Program-made: the position numbers and the translations under genes | Notes under the pieces: model-generated | What the model saw: the letters and a program-made list of their open reading frames with translations, nothing else | Database searches by the model: none | Told to the model about the DNA's origin: nothing | Shown: positions 34,799 through 43,544 of the stretch, piece by piece | Layout of the letters: each line of letters starts with the position of its first letter | Numbering within the stretch: the stretch's first letter is position 1 | NCBI GenBank assembly: GCA_016213205.1 | Contig: JACRAZ010000106.1 | Span: forward strand, 1-64,000 | DNA length: 64,000 bases | Reading direction: 5' to 3' | Origin: Burkholderiales bacterium | GTDB taxonomy: Bacteria > Pseudomonadota > Gammaproteobacteria > Burkholderiales > Burkholderiaceae_C

Positions 34799-36294
34799 GG
34801 CCGGCCCGCGCGCGCACCCCGCTGCAGCGCGCCACCGGCATCGCGGCACACACGGTCCACCAGTTCGCCCGAAGGGCCGAGCAGTTCCACCGCCAGCGGC
34901 ATCTGCCCCAGCGCGTGCGTGGCGCAGGACAGGCAAGGGTCGTAGGCGCGGATGGCCACCTCGATGTGGTTGAGCAGGCCTTCGGTGAGCTCGTGCCCAT
35001 CGAGGTGGTCGCGGGCCACCACGCGCACCGCTTCGTTCATGGCCTGGTTGTTGTGGGTGGTGGAGACGATCAGGTTGCACAGCGTGACGAGGTCGTTGTC
35101 GCCCACCTCGTAGTGGTGGATCAGCGTGCCGCGTGGTGCCTCGATCACGCCCACGCCGGCGCGCTGGCGCGTGCCGCTGCGCTGCAGTTCGCCGGCGGTC
35201 AGATCGGGGTCGTCCAGCAGCGACTCGATCACCTCCAGGCAGTGCAGCACCTCCACCATGCGTGCCCAGTGGTAGGCCAGCGGGGCATGGATCACCGCGC
35301 CCTGCCCCCAGGCCAGCAGGGCCTGGCGCGCGGCCTCCGCACGCGGGGTGGGCACGAAATCGCAGTTCTGCAGCCGTGCCAGCGGCCCCACGCGGTACCA
35401 GCCGAGCTCGGGCCCCAGGCTGCGCAGGAACGGGAACTTCATGTAGGACCAAGGGCGCACCTCCTCCTCAATGAGGTCGAGGTAGCCCTGGTCGCTGGCG
35501 CCATCGAAGAGGATGCCGCCATCCGCGTCGCGTGCGCGCAGCACGCCGTCGTACAGGTCCAGCGCGCCGTCGGCACGCACCAGCGACAGCAGGTTCGCCC
35601 GGCTGGCGCCGAAATGGTCGTACAGCGGCCGGTTCTGCGCATGCAACGCCTGCACCAGCGCCAGCGCATCGTCGGCAAAGGCCAGCATCTGCGGCAGTTC
35701 GCGCTGCAGCAAGGCCCGGTCTTCGGCGGCCAGCAGGCGGTTCACGCCGCCAGGCACCGAGCCGGTGCCGTGCACGCGCTTGCCGGCGGTGGCACGGATC
35801 ACCTCCTGGCCGAACTTGCGCAGCAACACCCCCTTGCGCGCGATGTCCGGGTGGGCCTGTGCCACGCCGACGATGTTGCGGCGGGACGGCTCGGAATCGA
35901 AGCCGAACAACAGGTCCGGCGACGACAGGTGGAAGAAGTGCAGCGCGTTCGACTGCATCACCTGGCCGTAGTGCATGAGCCGGCGGATCTTGTCGGCGCT
36001 GGGGCTCACCGGCCAGGCGCCCACCACGCGGTCCAGCGCCTTGCTCGCCGCCAGGTGGTGCGACACCGGGCAGATGCCGCACAGGCGCTGCACCATCACC
36101 GGCACCTCCCAGTAGGGCCGGCCCTCGATGAACTTCTCGAAGCCGCGGAATTCGACGATGTGCAGGCGCGCCTGCTGCACGCGGTGCTGGTCGTCGAGCA
36201 GCAGGGTCACCTTGCCGTGGCCCTCGACGCGCGAGAGCGGGTCGATCGCCACGCGGCGCAGGCCGCTGGCCGCGGTGTCGGGGCGTTCGCTCAT
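34795..36294 (-). CDS. hoxH: HoxH, [NiFe] hydrogenase large subunit
   Basis: A 499-residue catalytic subunit. The L1 motif RLCGICPVSHH (C72, C75) and the L2 motif DPCLSCATH (C454, C457) give the four Ni-Fe ligands. After the final His is a 39-residue tail (ALGQMPL ...) that the HoxW protease should remove. This long tail and the motif variants are as in NAD-reducing (group 3d) hydrogenases. The protein splits or forms H2 in the cytoplasm with HoxY. It starts 2 nt after hoxY. Confidence 0.95.
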   Translation of the reverse strand: MSERPDTAASGLRRVAIDPLSRVEGHGKVTLLLDDQHRVQQARLHIVEFRGFEKFIEGRPYWEVPVMVQRLCGICPVSHHLAASKALDRVVGAWPVSPSADKIRRLMHYGQVMQSNALHFFHLSSPDLLFGFDSEPSRRNIVGVAQAHPDIARKGVLLRKFGQEVIRATAGKRVHGTGSVPGGVNRLLAAEDRALLQRELPQMLAFADDALALVQALHAQNRPLYDHFGASRANLLSLVRADGALDLYDGVLRARDADGGILFDGASDQGYLDLIEEEVRPWSYMKFPFLRSLGPELGWYRVGPLARLQNCDFVPTPRAEAARQALLAWGQGAVIHAPLAYHWARMVEVLHCLEVIESLLDDPDLTAGELQRSGTRQRAGVGVIEAPRGTLIHHYEVGDNDLVTLCNLIVSTTHNNQAMNEAVRVVARDHLDGHELTEGLLNHIEVAIRAYDPCLSCATHALGQMPLAVELLGPSGELVDRVCRDAGGALQRGARAGRP

Positions 36295-36296
36295 GG

Positions 36297-36863
36297 TCAG
36301 TCGTAGTGGATGAGACCGTGGCCCAGGTGCGGTGTGCGGCCGGCCATCAGGTCGGTGAGGAACAGCCAGAAGGCCTCGGCCGGCGGCGGGCAGCCCGGCA
36401 GGAAGTAGTCCACGTGCACCACCTCGTGGATCGGGTGCACCTTGTTCAGCGGCAGCGGCAGCTCGGGGTCGTTCGGGATCGTGCTGCCAGCCGCCAGCCC
36501 GGGGCGGCTGCGGTACACATCGGTCAGCATCATGCCCAGGTCGAGGTGGTTGCGCTGCGCCGGCAGGCCGCCGGTGATGGCGCAGGCGCCCACCGCCACC
36601 AGCGTCTTGCAGTGGGCCCGGAACTCACGCAGCACCATCACGTTCTCGGCATTGCACAGCCCGCCTTCGACGAGGCCGATGTCGCAGCGGCCGACGGTCT
36701 TGATGTCGGTGAACGGCGAGCGGTCGAACTCGACATGCTCGATCAGCTCGAACAGCCGCTCGTCGATGTCCAGCAGCGACATGTGGCAGCCGAAGCACCC
36801 CGCCAGCGACACCGTGGCCAGGCGCAGCTTGCGCGCGGGGGGCGGCAGGGACGCGTCCGTCAT
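36297..36863 (-). CDS. hoxY: HoxY, [NiFe] hydrogenase small subunit
   Basis: A 188-residue small subunit, short as is usual for the soluble NAD-reducing type and lacking a Tat signal. Cys ligands of the proximal [4Fe-4S] cluster are in SLAGCFGCHMS, in GLCNAEN, in AVGACAITGG and in LPGCPPPAE. It passes electrons from the Ni-Fe site to HoxU. The ATG overlaps the hoxU stop as ATGA. Confidence 0.95.
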   Translation of the reverse strand: MTDASLPPPARKLRLATVSLAGCFGCHMSLLDIDERLFELIEHVEFDRSPFTDIKTVGRCDIGLVEGGLCNAENVMVLREFRAHCKTLVAVGACAITGGLPAQRNHLDLGMMLTDVYRSRPGLAAGSTIPNDPELPLPLNKVHPIHEVVHVDYFLPGCPPPAEAFWLFLTDLMAGRTPHLGHGLIHYD

Positions 36864-37570
36864 GCGTCATCACCCGGCTGCGGTTCCGAGATCGGGTGCA
36901 GGTCGTAGCGGCGCTGGCCGATCGGCACCGCGAAGCCACGGCGCTTGGGCAGGATCGCACCCACCGGGCAGATGGCCGCCGCGTGGTCGTCCGGGCTCAG
37001 GGGGGTGTCGGCCAGGCGGCCGCTCGCGCTGTCCACCAGCAGGCGGGTGCCAATCCCGTGGCCGCCAATCGCGAACACGCGCTTGCCATCGAGCTCGCGG
37101 CTGGCCCGCACGCACAGCTCGCACAGGATGCAGCGGTTGAAGTCCAGCAGCAGCGCGGGGTGGCTCGCATCCACCGGGCGATCGGGGTAGAACTCCTCGA
37201 AGTGCGGCCCTTCCATGCCCACCGCGTAGGCGCTGGCCTGCAGCTTGCACTGCCCGCTCTTCTCGCAGCTGGGGCAGAAGTGGTTGCCCTCGATGAACAG
37301 CATCTGCAGCAGGGTCTTGCGGTGCGCCTGCAGCTCATCGGTCTGGCTCTGCACCTCCAGGCCTTCGGTGGCGCGCTGCGTGCAGGCGGCCACCGCGCGG
37401 CCGTCGGCCCGCACGATGCAGACGCGGCACGAGCCGTGGGCGCCGAGCGTGGGATGCCAGCACAGGTGCGGGATGTAGTGGCCGGCGCGGGTGGCGGCCT
37501 GCAGCACGGTATCGCCGGGCGTGAAGGCCAGGTCCTCGCCGTCGAGCGTGAAGTGTGGCGTGTCGTTCAT
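36860..37570 (-). CDS. hoxU: HoxU, diaphorase iron-sulfur subunit
   Basis: A 236-residue NuoG-like subunit. The N-terminal [2Fe-2S] ferredoxin domain has C-x10-C-x2-C spacing in HLCWHPTLGAHGSCRVC and a fourth Cys in AACTQRA. Then come the His/Cys cluster HFCPSCEKSGQC and a last [4Fe-4S] motif CILCELCVRA ... ICPVGAI. It wires HoxHY to the flavin subunit HoxF. Start and stop overlap the neighbouring hox genes by four bases each. Confidence 0.94.
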   Translation of the reverse strand: MNDTPHFTLDGEDLAFTPGDTVLQAATRAGHYIPHLCWHPTLGAHGSCRVCIVRADGRAVAACTQRATEGLEVQSQTDELQAHRKTLLQMLFIEGNHFCPSCEKSGQCKLQASAYAVGMEGPHFEEFYPDRPVDASHPALLLDFNRCILCELCVRASRELDGKRVFAIGGHGIGTRLLVDSASGRLADTPLSPDDHAAAICPVGAILPKRRGFAVPIGQRRYDLHPISEPQPGDDA

Positions 37571-39393
37571 GCGGGCGGGTGGCCGTGCGGGTCGAGGTGG
37601 GCGGCAGCGTCGTCGCGCCCGGTCATGCGGCGTGCGATCGAGAGCTCCGCGTCGAGGTCGAAGCCCGGCTCGAAGTGCAGTGACTTCAGGTGCTGCTCGT
37701 AGGCCGGCCGGAACTTCAGGATCGTGTCGCGCAGGGGGTTGCAGGCGGAGGCGCCCAGGCCGCAGTGGGTGGCGGTGTGCATCAGCTTGTCCAGCTCGTA
37801 CAGCACGTCGATGTCGTGCCGCGAGCCATGGCCGGCCGCCAGCTTGTCCAGGCGCCGCAGCACGAGCGCGGTGCCCACGCGGCACGGCGTGCAGAAGCCG
37901 CAGCTCTCGTGGGCGAAGAAGTGGGCGAAGGCCCGCGCCACCTCGAACATGTTGCGGCTGCGGTCGAACACCATGAAGGCGCCCGCGGTGGGCACGTCCT
38001 CGAACGCGATGCGGCGGCCGAACTCGAAGGCCGACAGGCAGGTGCCTGACGGGCCACCCACCTGCACCGCCTGGGTGTCACGCGCACCGCAATCCTCGAG
38101 CATCTGCGCGATGCGGGTGCCGAAGGGGTATTCGTAGACACCGGGCCGCGCGCAATCGCCGGAGATCGAGTGGATCTTGGTGCCGGTGGACTGGCGGGTG
38201 CCGATCGCGGCCCACCACGCGCCACCCTGCCGGGCGATGCAGGCCGCCGCGCAGAAGGTTTCGACGTTGTTCACGATGGTGGGCGTGCCGCGGTAGCCCT
38301 GCTCCACCGGAAACGGTGGCCGGATGCGCGGCGTGCCGCGCCGGCCCTCGAGCGACTCGATCAGCGCGGATTCCTCGCCGCACACATAGGCGCCGGCGCC
38401 GACGTGGATCTCGATGTCGAAGGCGAAGCCGGCTCGTCCGAGGATGTCCTGCCCCAGCAGCCCGGCGGCGCGCCGGCGCTGCAGCACCTGCTGCAGGCCC
38501 TCGAGCAGGAAGCGGTACTCGCCGCGCAGGTAGACCAGGCCGCGCCGCGCGCCCAGCACCAGCGCCGCGATGGTCATGCCCTCGAACACCGCGTCGGCAT
38601 GCCGGCGCAGCAGCACGCGGTCCTTGAAGGTGCCGGGCTCGCCCTCGTCGGCATTGCAGACCACCGTGCGCTCGGAGCCCGCCGCGGCGCGGCACAGCGC
38701 CCACTTCTGTGCGGTGGCAAAGCCCGCGCCGCCGCGGCCGCGCAGGCCGGAGAGCTTCAGTTCGGCCAGCAGGGCCTCGGGGCCGCGCGTGAGGGCGGCC
38801 TGCAGCGCCACGCCGGGCGGGGGCGGATCGGCCAGCAGCACCTCGGCCCGGCGCACCGTGTCCTGCACATCGAACCAGGCCGCGGGCCAGTCGGCCACCG
38901 GCACACGCTGGCGGATCAGCTGCGCCAGTTCGGCCACGCGGGCCGCATCGAGCCGGGTCACCACCTGGTGGTGGTTGACCAGCAGCGCCGGGCCCTGGTC
39001 GCCCAGGCCGGTGCACGAGCACCGGTCCACCGTCACCAGGCCGTCGGGCCCCAGGCGGCCGGGCGCCACGCCCAGGCGCCGGCACAGGTCGGCCATCAGT
39101 GCCTCGCTGCCCTGCATCCGGTCGGTGACGTTGTCGCTGAACAGCACGCGGTAGCGGCCCACCGGCTGCAGGTGCAGGAAGCGGTAGAAGCCGGCCACGC
39201 CCTGCACTTCGGCCAGCGTCAGCCCCAGCGCCGCGGCCACGGCTGCCAGCGTGCGTTGCGGCAACCAGCCTTCGAGGGCCTGTGCCTCGCGCAGCACCTG
39301 CACCAGCGACTGCGGCTCGGCCCGGTGGCGCGCCAGCACCTCGACCAGCCGGTCTTGGGTCGGGGCATCGGCGGGCGCGGTGGTCAGGCTCAC
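37567..39393 (-). CDS. hoxF: HoxF, NADH-binding diaphorase subunit
   Basis: A 608-residue fusion of a NuoE-like and a NuoF-like domain. The NuoF part has the FMN/NADH sites LRGRGGAGFATAQKW, CNADEGEPGTFKDR and GAGAYVCGEESALIES, and the [4Fe-4S] motif ESCGFCTPCRVG. The NuoE part keeps only one of four cluster cysteines (RCSCTGLGDQGP), as I recall for HoxF of Cupriavidus. The enzyme couples H2 oxidation to NAD reduction in either direction. First gene of hoxFUYHW, with an FNR-type box 60 bp upstream. No separate hoxE or hoxI is present. Confidence 0.95.
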   Translation of the reverse strand: MSLTTAPADAPTQDRLVEVLARHRAEPQSLVQVLREAQALEGWLPQRTLAAVAAALGLTLAEVQGVAGFYRFLHLQPVGRYRVLFSDNVTDRMQGSEALMADLCRRLGVAPGRLGPDGLVTVDRCSCTGLGDQGPALLVNHHQVVTRLDAARVAELAQLIRQRVPVADWPAAWFDVQDTVRRAEVLLADPPPPGVALQAALTRGPEALLAELKLSGLRGRGGAGFATAQKWALCRAAAGSERTVVCNADEGEPGTFKDRVLLRRHADAVFEGMTIAALVLGARRGLVYLRGEYRFLLEGLQQVLQRRRAAGLLGQDILGRAGFAFDIEIHVGAGAYVCGEESALIESLEGRRGTPRIRPPFPVEQGYRGTPTIVNNVETFCAAACIARQGGAWWAAIGTRQSTGTKIHSISGDCARPGVYEYPFGTRIAQMLEDCGARDTQAVQVGGPSGTCLSAFEFGRRIAFEDVPTAGAFMVFDRSRNMFEVARAFAHFFAHESCGFCTPCRVGTALVLRRLDKLAAGHGSRHDIDVLYELDKLMHTATHCGLGASACNPLRDTILKFRPAYEQHLKSLHFEPGFDLDAELSIARRMTGRDDAAAHLDPHGHPPA

Positions 39394-39453
39394 AGGCAGG
39401 GCGTGCGCGGCAGCAGCGGAGCTCGCACTATGACCGCGTGCGCCACGCCATGT

Positions 39454-39467
39454 TTGATGCCTGTCAA
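39454..39467 (-). promoter_or_regulatory. FNR/Anr-type box upstream of hoxF
   Basis: TTGAT-GCCT-GTCAA on the plus strand, one variant position against TTGAT-N4-ATCAA and the best of four in the window. Centred at -41.5, it predicts a start near 39419 and a CATAGT -10 element at -13 to -8 on the minus strand, with a 26-nt leader to hoxF. Confidence 0.7.
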
Positions 39468-39657
39468 GCAGGCCGCAGCAGTACGCACCCGGGGCAGGAC
39501 GGCCGGGCCCATGACACCGCCGTGGCGCACCACGCGCCGTGTGCGCCGCGCCTTTCGCGCGCTAGCGTGTGGCGCTCCGGATGCGCCGGGCGCACCCGCG
39601 CCCGGGTGCGCCCGGCCGCCCGCACACGGGCGTGCGGGGGCGGCGCGGCACGGTGGT

Positions 39658-41610
39658 TCAGAACCCGCCGGTGGGCGAGCTGGCCGTGGGTGGCGGGGGT
39701 TGGGTGGACACCTGGCAGCTCGGCAGGATGGGCGGCAGCAGCGCCCCCTTCTGGCACGAATAGCCCACGCTGCCGATCGTCGGGCCGGAGGTGTCCTTGT
39801 GGATGATGCTGGTGCCCGAGTTCATCACCGTCTCCTCGCCCTTGTCGGGCGTGCAGGTCACGCCGTTGACCGTCCATGCGGTGGGCGCCTGGCAGGTGAT
39901 CGAGCGCACCACGGTGGCGCCGGTGGCATCGGTGGAGACGACGATGTTGTCGAGCACCTGGTCGTAGCCGGTGCCGTCGGTGCGGAAGGGCGTGCTCAGC
40001 GGGTTGAAGGTGCTGGTGTTGACGCCCGCGGCCACGAACAGCTCGTGCAGCAGGCCGTCGTTGAGCACCGCGTTGATGGCGGCGGCCACGGCGGCCGGGT
40101 GCGCGGCCACCATGGCCGGCGTGAGGCTGGAGGCCCCCGGGAAGCCTGCGGCACGGGCCACGTCGGATGCGATCTTGTCGGTCAGGCCGGTCACGGCGAT
40201 GAAGATGTAGCCATTGATCTTCAATGGCTGGGTGCTCAGCGAGTAGCGCACCCGCCCGTCCGGCCGCGTGACGCTGACCACCAGCGGCGGCACCATGCCG
40301 GTGAGCTTGACGCGGAAGTAGCCCACGCTGTTGGTGGTGGCCGTCACCTGCTTGCCGGTGGTGTCCACCACCTTGACCAGGCCACCGACGATCGGGGCGC
40401 CATCGCCTGCGCTGCCGTCGCCGGAGGCGCCGCCGTCGGCCGCGCCGCCATCGAGCCCGAAGCTGTCCAGGATGTGCGGCACGGGGTCGCAGTAGGCGCC
40501 CGCGCCCTGCACCATGCCGCTGGCGGTGCAGGTGAAGATCGCCGCTCCGGTGGGGGTGCCGGTCGAGTCGGTGAACAGGAAGCTGCCGCCGCCGGGAATG
40601 CTGACCGGCGCGGTGTCCGCCACGCAGGCATTGCCGCCAACGGTCCAGGTGATCGCACTGGCGACAACCGGGCAGGTCACCGGCGTCGGGATGTCGCAGG
40701 CCGGCACGGCGGTGGCGCTGAGCACGCCGTTGGTGCAGCTGTAGCTGGCCGAGCCCACCTTGCCGGAGCTGGCGCGGAACACGTGGGTTTCGCCGGAGGC
40801 CAGCTGCGTGGGCTCACCCGGGTTGGCCACGCAGGTGTTGGTGGCCACGGTCCAGCTCAGGCCTTCTGTGTTGCAGGCCAGCGGCGCCGCCTGCTCGCAG
40901 GTGGGCGTGCCCTTGACCGTGAGGCTGCCGTCCAGGCAGCTGTAGGTGGCCGTGCCGCGCGTGCTGCCGGTTGAATCGACATAGCTCACGCTGATGCCGG
41001 AGTTCACCGGGCCGGTCTGGTCGCTGTTGGGCGTGCAGGTGTTGCTGCCCACCGTCCAGGAGGGCACCGCATTGCAGGGCTTGGGGTCGGGGCTGCAACT
41101 GTCCGGGAACACCTGGCAGACAAACTCGGTGAGCGTGCCCACGGCATGCAGGCTGCCGCCGGTGAGGGGCCCCTGCACATAGATGGTTTCGCCCGCCACC
41201 GCCAGGTGGTTCTGCGATTCCGGGTAGTAGCGGTAGGTGTAGATGCCCAGCGTGCGGTTGGCCTGGTGCGAGGGCAGGTACTGCGGGTAGGTGCGTTCGG
41301 CCCAGTCGAACAGCTCGGTGACGCTCAGGCTGCGGTTGGAGACGGCCTGCACCCGGCGGCGGGCCTCGGCCGCGGGCGTTGGCGTGCCGAAGCCGGTGAA
41401 GCTGCGCAGGCACTGGCCGTCCAGCTCGCGGTGGCTCAGCAGCGAGGGCGGGCGGCCCGCCTCGCGCCGGCACTCGGCCGCATCGGCCACCGCGGCACTG
41501 GGCTGCTGCAGCGGCGCGCGCGCCGATTCGCCGGCCTCGCGGCCGCCGCCGCAAGAGGCCAGCAGCAGGGTGGCCGTGGCCAGCCACAGGAGGAGTGAGT
41601 TGCTGCGCAT
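39658..41610 (-). CDS. lipoprotein with four Cys-paired repeats
   Basis: A 650-residue lipoprotein (lipobox LLLASC). Residues 80-170 form a globular region (TELFDWAERTYPQYLPSHQ, YTYRYYPESQNHLAVAG) of a kind seen in betaproteobacterial exported proteins. Then come repeats of about 60 residues, each with a SWTVGSNTC-like start, a central strand and a YSC ... C end: three in a row and a fourth at the C-terminus. Between repeats three and four is a Gly/Asp-rich linker and a carboxypeptidase-regulatory-like beta domain of about 200 residues. Adhesion or binding at the surface is likely. I do not recognise a named family. Confidence 0.8.
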   Translation of the reverse strand: MRSNSLLLWLATATLLLASCGGGREAGESARAPLQQPSAAVADAAECRREAGRPPSLLSHRELDGQCLRSFTGFGTPTPAAEARRRVQAVSNRSLSVTELFDWAERTYPQYLPSHQANRTLGIYTYRYYPESQNHLAVAGETIYVQGPLTGGSLHAVGTLTEFVCQVFPDSCSPDPKPCNAVPSWTVGSNTCTPNSDQTGPVNSGISVSYVDSTGSTRGTATYSCLDGSLTVKGTPTCEQAAPLACNTEGLSWTVATNTCVANPGEPTQLASGETHVFRASSGKVGSASYSCTNGVLSATAVPACDIPTPVTCPVVASAITWTVGGNACVADTAPVSIPGGGSFLFTDSTGTPTGAAIFTCTASGMVQGAGAYCDPVPHILDSFGLDGGAADGGASGDGSAGDGAPIVGGLVKVVDTTGKQVTATTNSVGYFRVKLTGMVPPLVVSVTRPDGRVRYSLSTQPLKINGYIFIAVTGLTDKIASDVARAAGFPGASSLTPAMVAAHPAAVAAAINAVLNDGLLHELFVAAGVNTSTFNPLSTPFRTDGTGYDQVLDNIVVSTDATGATVVRSITCQAPTAWTVNGVTCTPDKGEETVMNSGTSIIHKDTSGPTIGSVGYSCQKGALLPPILPSCQVSTQPPPPTASSPTGGF

Positions 41611-41701
41611 GATGAATCCTGGACGACGGGTAGCGGGTATCGGGCGACGGAACAGCGGGGGCAAGTGGCGCGGGGCCGGGCTCAGTGCGGCGGCGGCCGG
41701 C

Positions 41702-43456
41702 TCATGGCACCACGTAGGCCGGACGGTAGCGTGCATTGCGCAGCATGTCGTCCACCGAAGTGCCGTAACCAATGTAAATCGGCGTGCCGGACAGGCCAGT
41801 GAGGTCCACGGCCGACAGTGGCGTGATGCTGAAGGCCGGTGGCAGGTTGCCCTTGAACGCCGCCGGCAGCTCGCCGCCGGCCCAGGCCGACCACTGGCGG
41901 CCGTTGTAGGCGTAGAACGTGCCGCCCACGAGCGCGGCCACATGGATGCTGCCGGCGCTGCCCACGTCGGCGGCGGCCAGCGTGGCATGGAGCGTCACCG
42001 TGCGCGCCGTGGCCGGGCCGGTGGTCGTGGCGCTGGTGCCGAAGGCGGCGTTCTTCGGGGTCAGGCGCAACAGCAGGCTGGCCTTGGCCGGCACGGCCAG
42101 GCTGCTGCCCGTGAGCACGCTGCTGGCGATGCCGCTGGCCGCGTCGGTGACGCTGCTGACCAGCACGCGGTAGTCCGACAACGACTTGCCATCGGCCAGT
42201 GCCAGGTTCACGCTCGTCGCGGTGGCCTGCGGGTTGGCCACCAGCACGGCACGCGCGCCGCCGTCATCCTCGGCGGCCAGCACCGTGGTGCCCGTTGGCG
42301 CGCCGGTGGTCTGCAGCACGCGCGGGTAGGCGCTGAGGTCGCGCCAGAGCGAAAACGCGTCGGCCACCTTCTTGGCCCGGCCGTCGCCGTAGAACATGCC
42401 GTAGAACTCGGCAAAGGTGGGCGTGGGGTCGGTGCCGCGGTAGAAGGTGGATTGCTTCACGCCGCCGTTCTGCAGGTTGATCCAGGCCGCCGTCATGTAG
42501 GCCGCGCCCTGGGCGTTGTAGCGCAGCTGGCCGGTGGTGGAGCCTGCCGAGCCATTGGGCGTGTTCCATTCGGTGATGTGCAGCTCCACCGCGTTCAGGC
42601 CGCGGCTGTCGAGCTCGCTGCGATAGAACTGCGCACAGCTCAGGTAGGTGGCCGCATCGGTGCCGTAGACATGGAACGACAGGAAGTCCATCGGCACCGC
42701 ATTCGCCTTGACATGGTCGAGCAGGCTGCGCGTCTTGGCCTGGCCCGTGGGGCTGAGGCAGCCGCCGGGCGAGAAGCCCGGGCCGCCGACCTTCAGGCTG
42801 GGAAACGCGCTGCGCAGGGCCTTCGCGGTTTGCTCGAAGAGGGTGTTGAACTCCTCGGTGCTGCGTGTGGAGGGCCAGAAGTCGGCGTTGTCCGGCTCGT
42901 TCCAGATCTCGGCGAAGCGAAAGCTCGACGTGAAGCCGTTCCATTGGCCGCTGCGGTAGTGCTTGAGCACCTGCACCGTGGCCTGCACCCAGTTGGCCAG
43001 CTCGGTGCTGCTGGGCGGCGTGACGTTGTTGAACGAATCGCCGATGCGCACGTAGGGCTCGAAGCCCCCGGCCAGGATGGCGGCGAACACCGAATCGCTG
43101 GAGCGCTGGTAGGTGGCGTCCAGCACACCGGTGAAGTTGTACGAGCTCTGCAGCAGCGGGTCCTTGCTGCGGTTGGGGTAGAGCGTGGCCATGTCCAGCG
43201 GGCCGTAATAGTCGTGCGTGCGCACCAGCGTGACGCCGCGCTGCTGGTACGCGCTGGTGAGGTCGGCATTGCCCGCCTCGCCCTGCGGCCCCGGGCCGAT
43301 GTTCAGGCCCAGCAAGGGCTGCACGGTGTTGCCGCTGCGGGCGCCCAGCGTGAGGGTCTGCGCCTGCGCTGCGGCCGAGCCGAGCACCAGGCCCGCCACC
43401 AGCCAGCCCAGCGCCGGCCACCGCTTCGATGCCACACCGGCCGACGAATCCGACAT
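41702..43456 (-). CDS. exported GH39-like glycoside hydrolase
   Basis: A 584-residue exported protein (signal ending AAAQAQ). The TIM-barrel part has the clan-A acid/base motif IWNEPDNADFW, about residue 190, and a second Glu in LHITEWNTPNGSAG, about residue 305, the likely nucleophile, as in GH39 xylosidase/iduronidase enzymes. A beta-sandwich follows. The last 75 residues (FYAYNGRQWSAW ... IYIGYGTSVDDML ... RYRPAYVV) form an extra domain common in exported proteins of this bacterial group. It probably cleaves a plant or biofilm polysaccharide. It lies 91 nt upstream of the Cys-repeat lipoprotein on the same strand. Confidence 0.82.
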   Translation of the reverse strand: MSDSSAGVASKRWPALGWLVAGLVLGSAAAQAQTLTLGARSGNTVQPLLGLNIGPGPQGEAGNADLTSAYQQRGVTLVRTHDYYGPLDMATLYPNRSKDPLLQSSYNFTGVLDATYQRSSDSVFAAILAGGFEPYVRIGDSFNNVTPPSSTELANWVQATVQVLKHYRSGQWNGFTSSFRFAEIWNEPDNADFWPSTRSTEEFNTLFEQTAKALRSAFPSLKVGGPGFSPGGCLSPTGQAKTRSLLDHVKANAVPMDFLSFHVYGTDAATYLSCAQFYRSELDSRGLNAVELHITEWNTPNGSAGSTTGQLRYNAQGAAYMTAAWINLQNGGVKQSTFYRGTDPTPTFAEFYGMFYGDGRAKKVADAFSLWRDLSAYPRVLQTTGAPTGTTVLAAEDDGGARAVLVANPQATATSVNLALADGKSLSDYRVLVSSVTDAASGIASSVLTGSSLAVPAKASLLLRLTPKNAAFGTSATTTGPATARTVTLHATLAAADVGSAGSIHVAALVGGTFYAYNGRQWSAWAGGELPAAFKGNLPPAFSITPLSAVDLTGLSGTPIYIGYGTSVDDMLRNARYRPAYVVP

Positions 43457-43544
43457 TCCATGCTCCTGCAACACGCGCGGCCCCAGGCCGCGCCCGGGAT
43501 GATGCGCCCGCCTACACTGTGACGCATCGAAGCCCGCCGCCCGG

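Noticed and set aside
38170..40974. 934-codon plus-strand frame across hoxF and the Cys-repeat gene
   Set aside because: It spans two convincing minus-strand genes and their gap, so it is a stop-codon-poor shadow.
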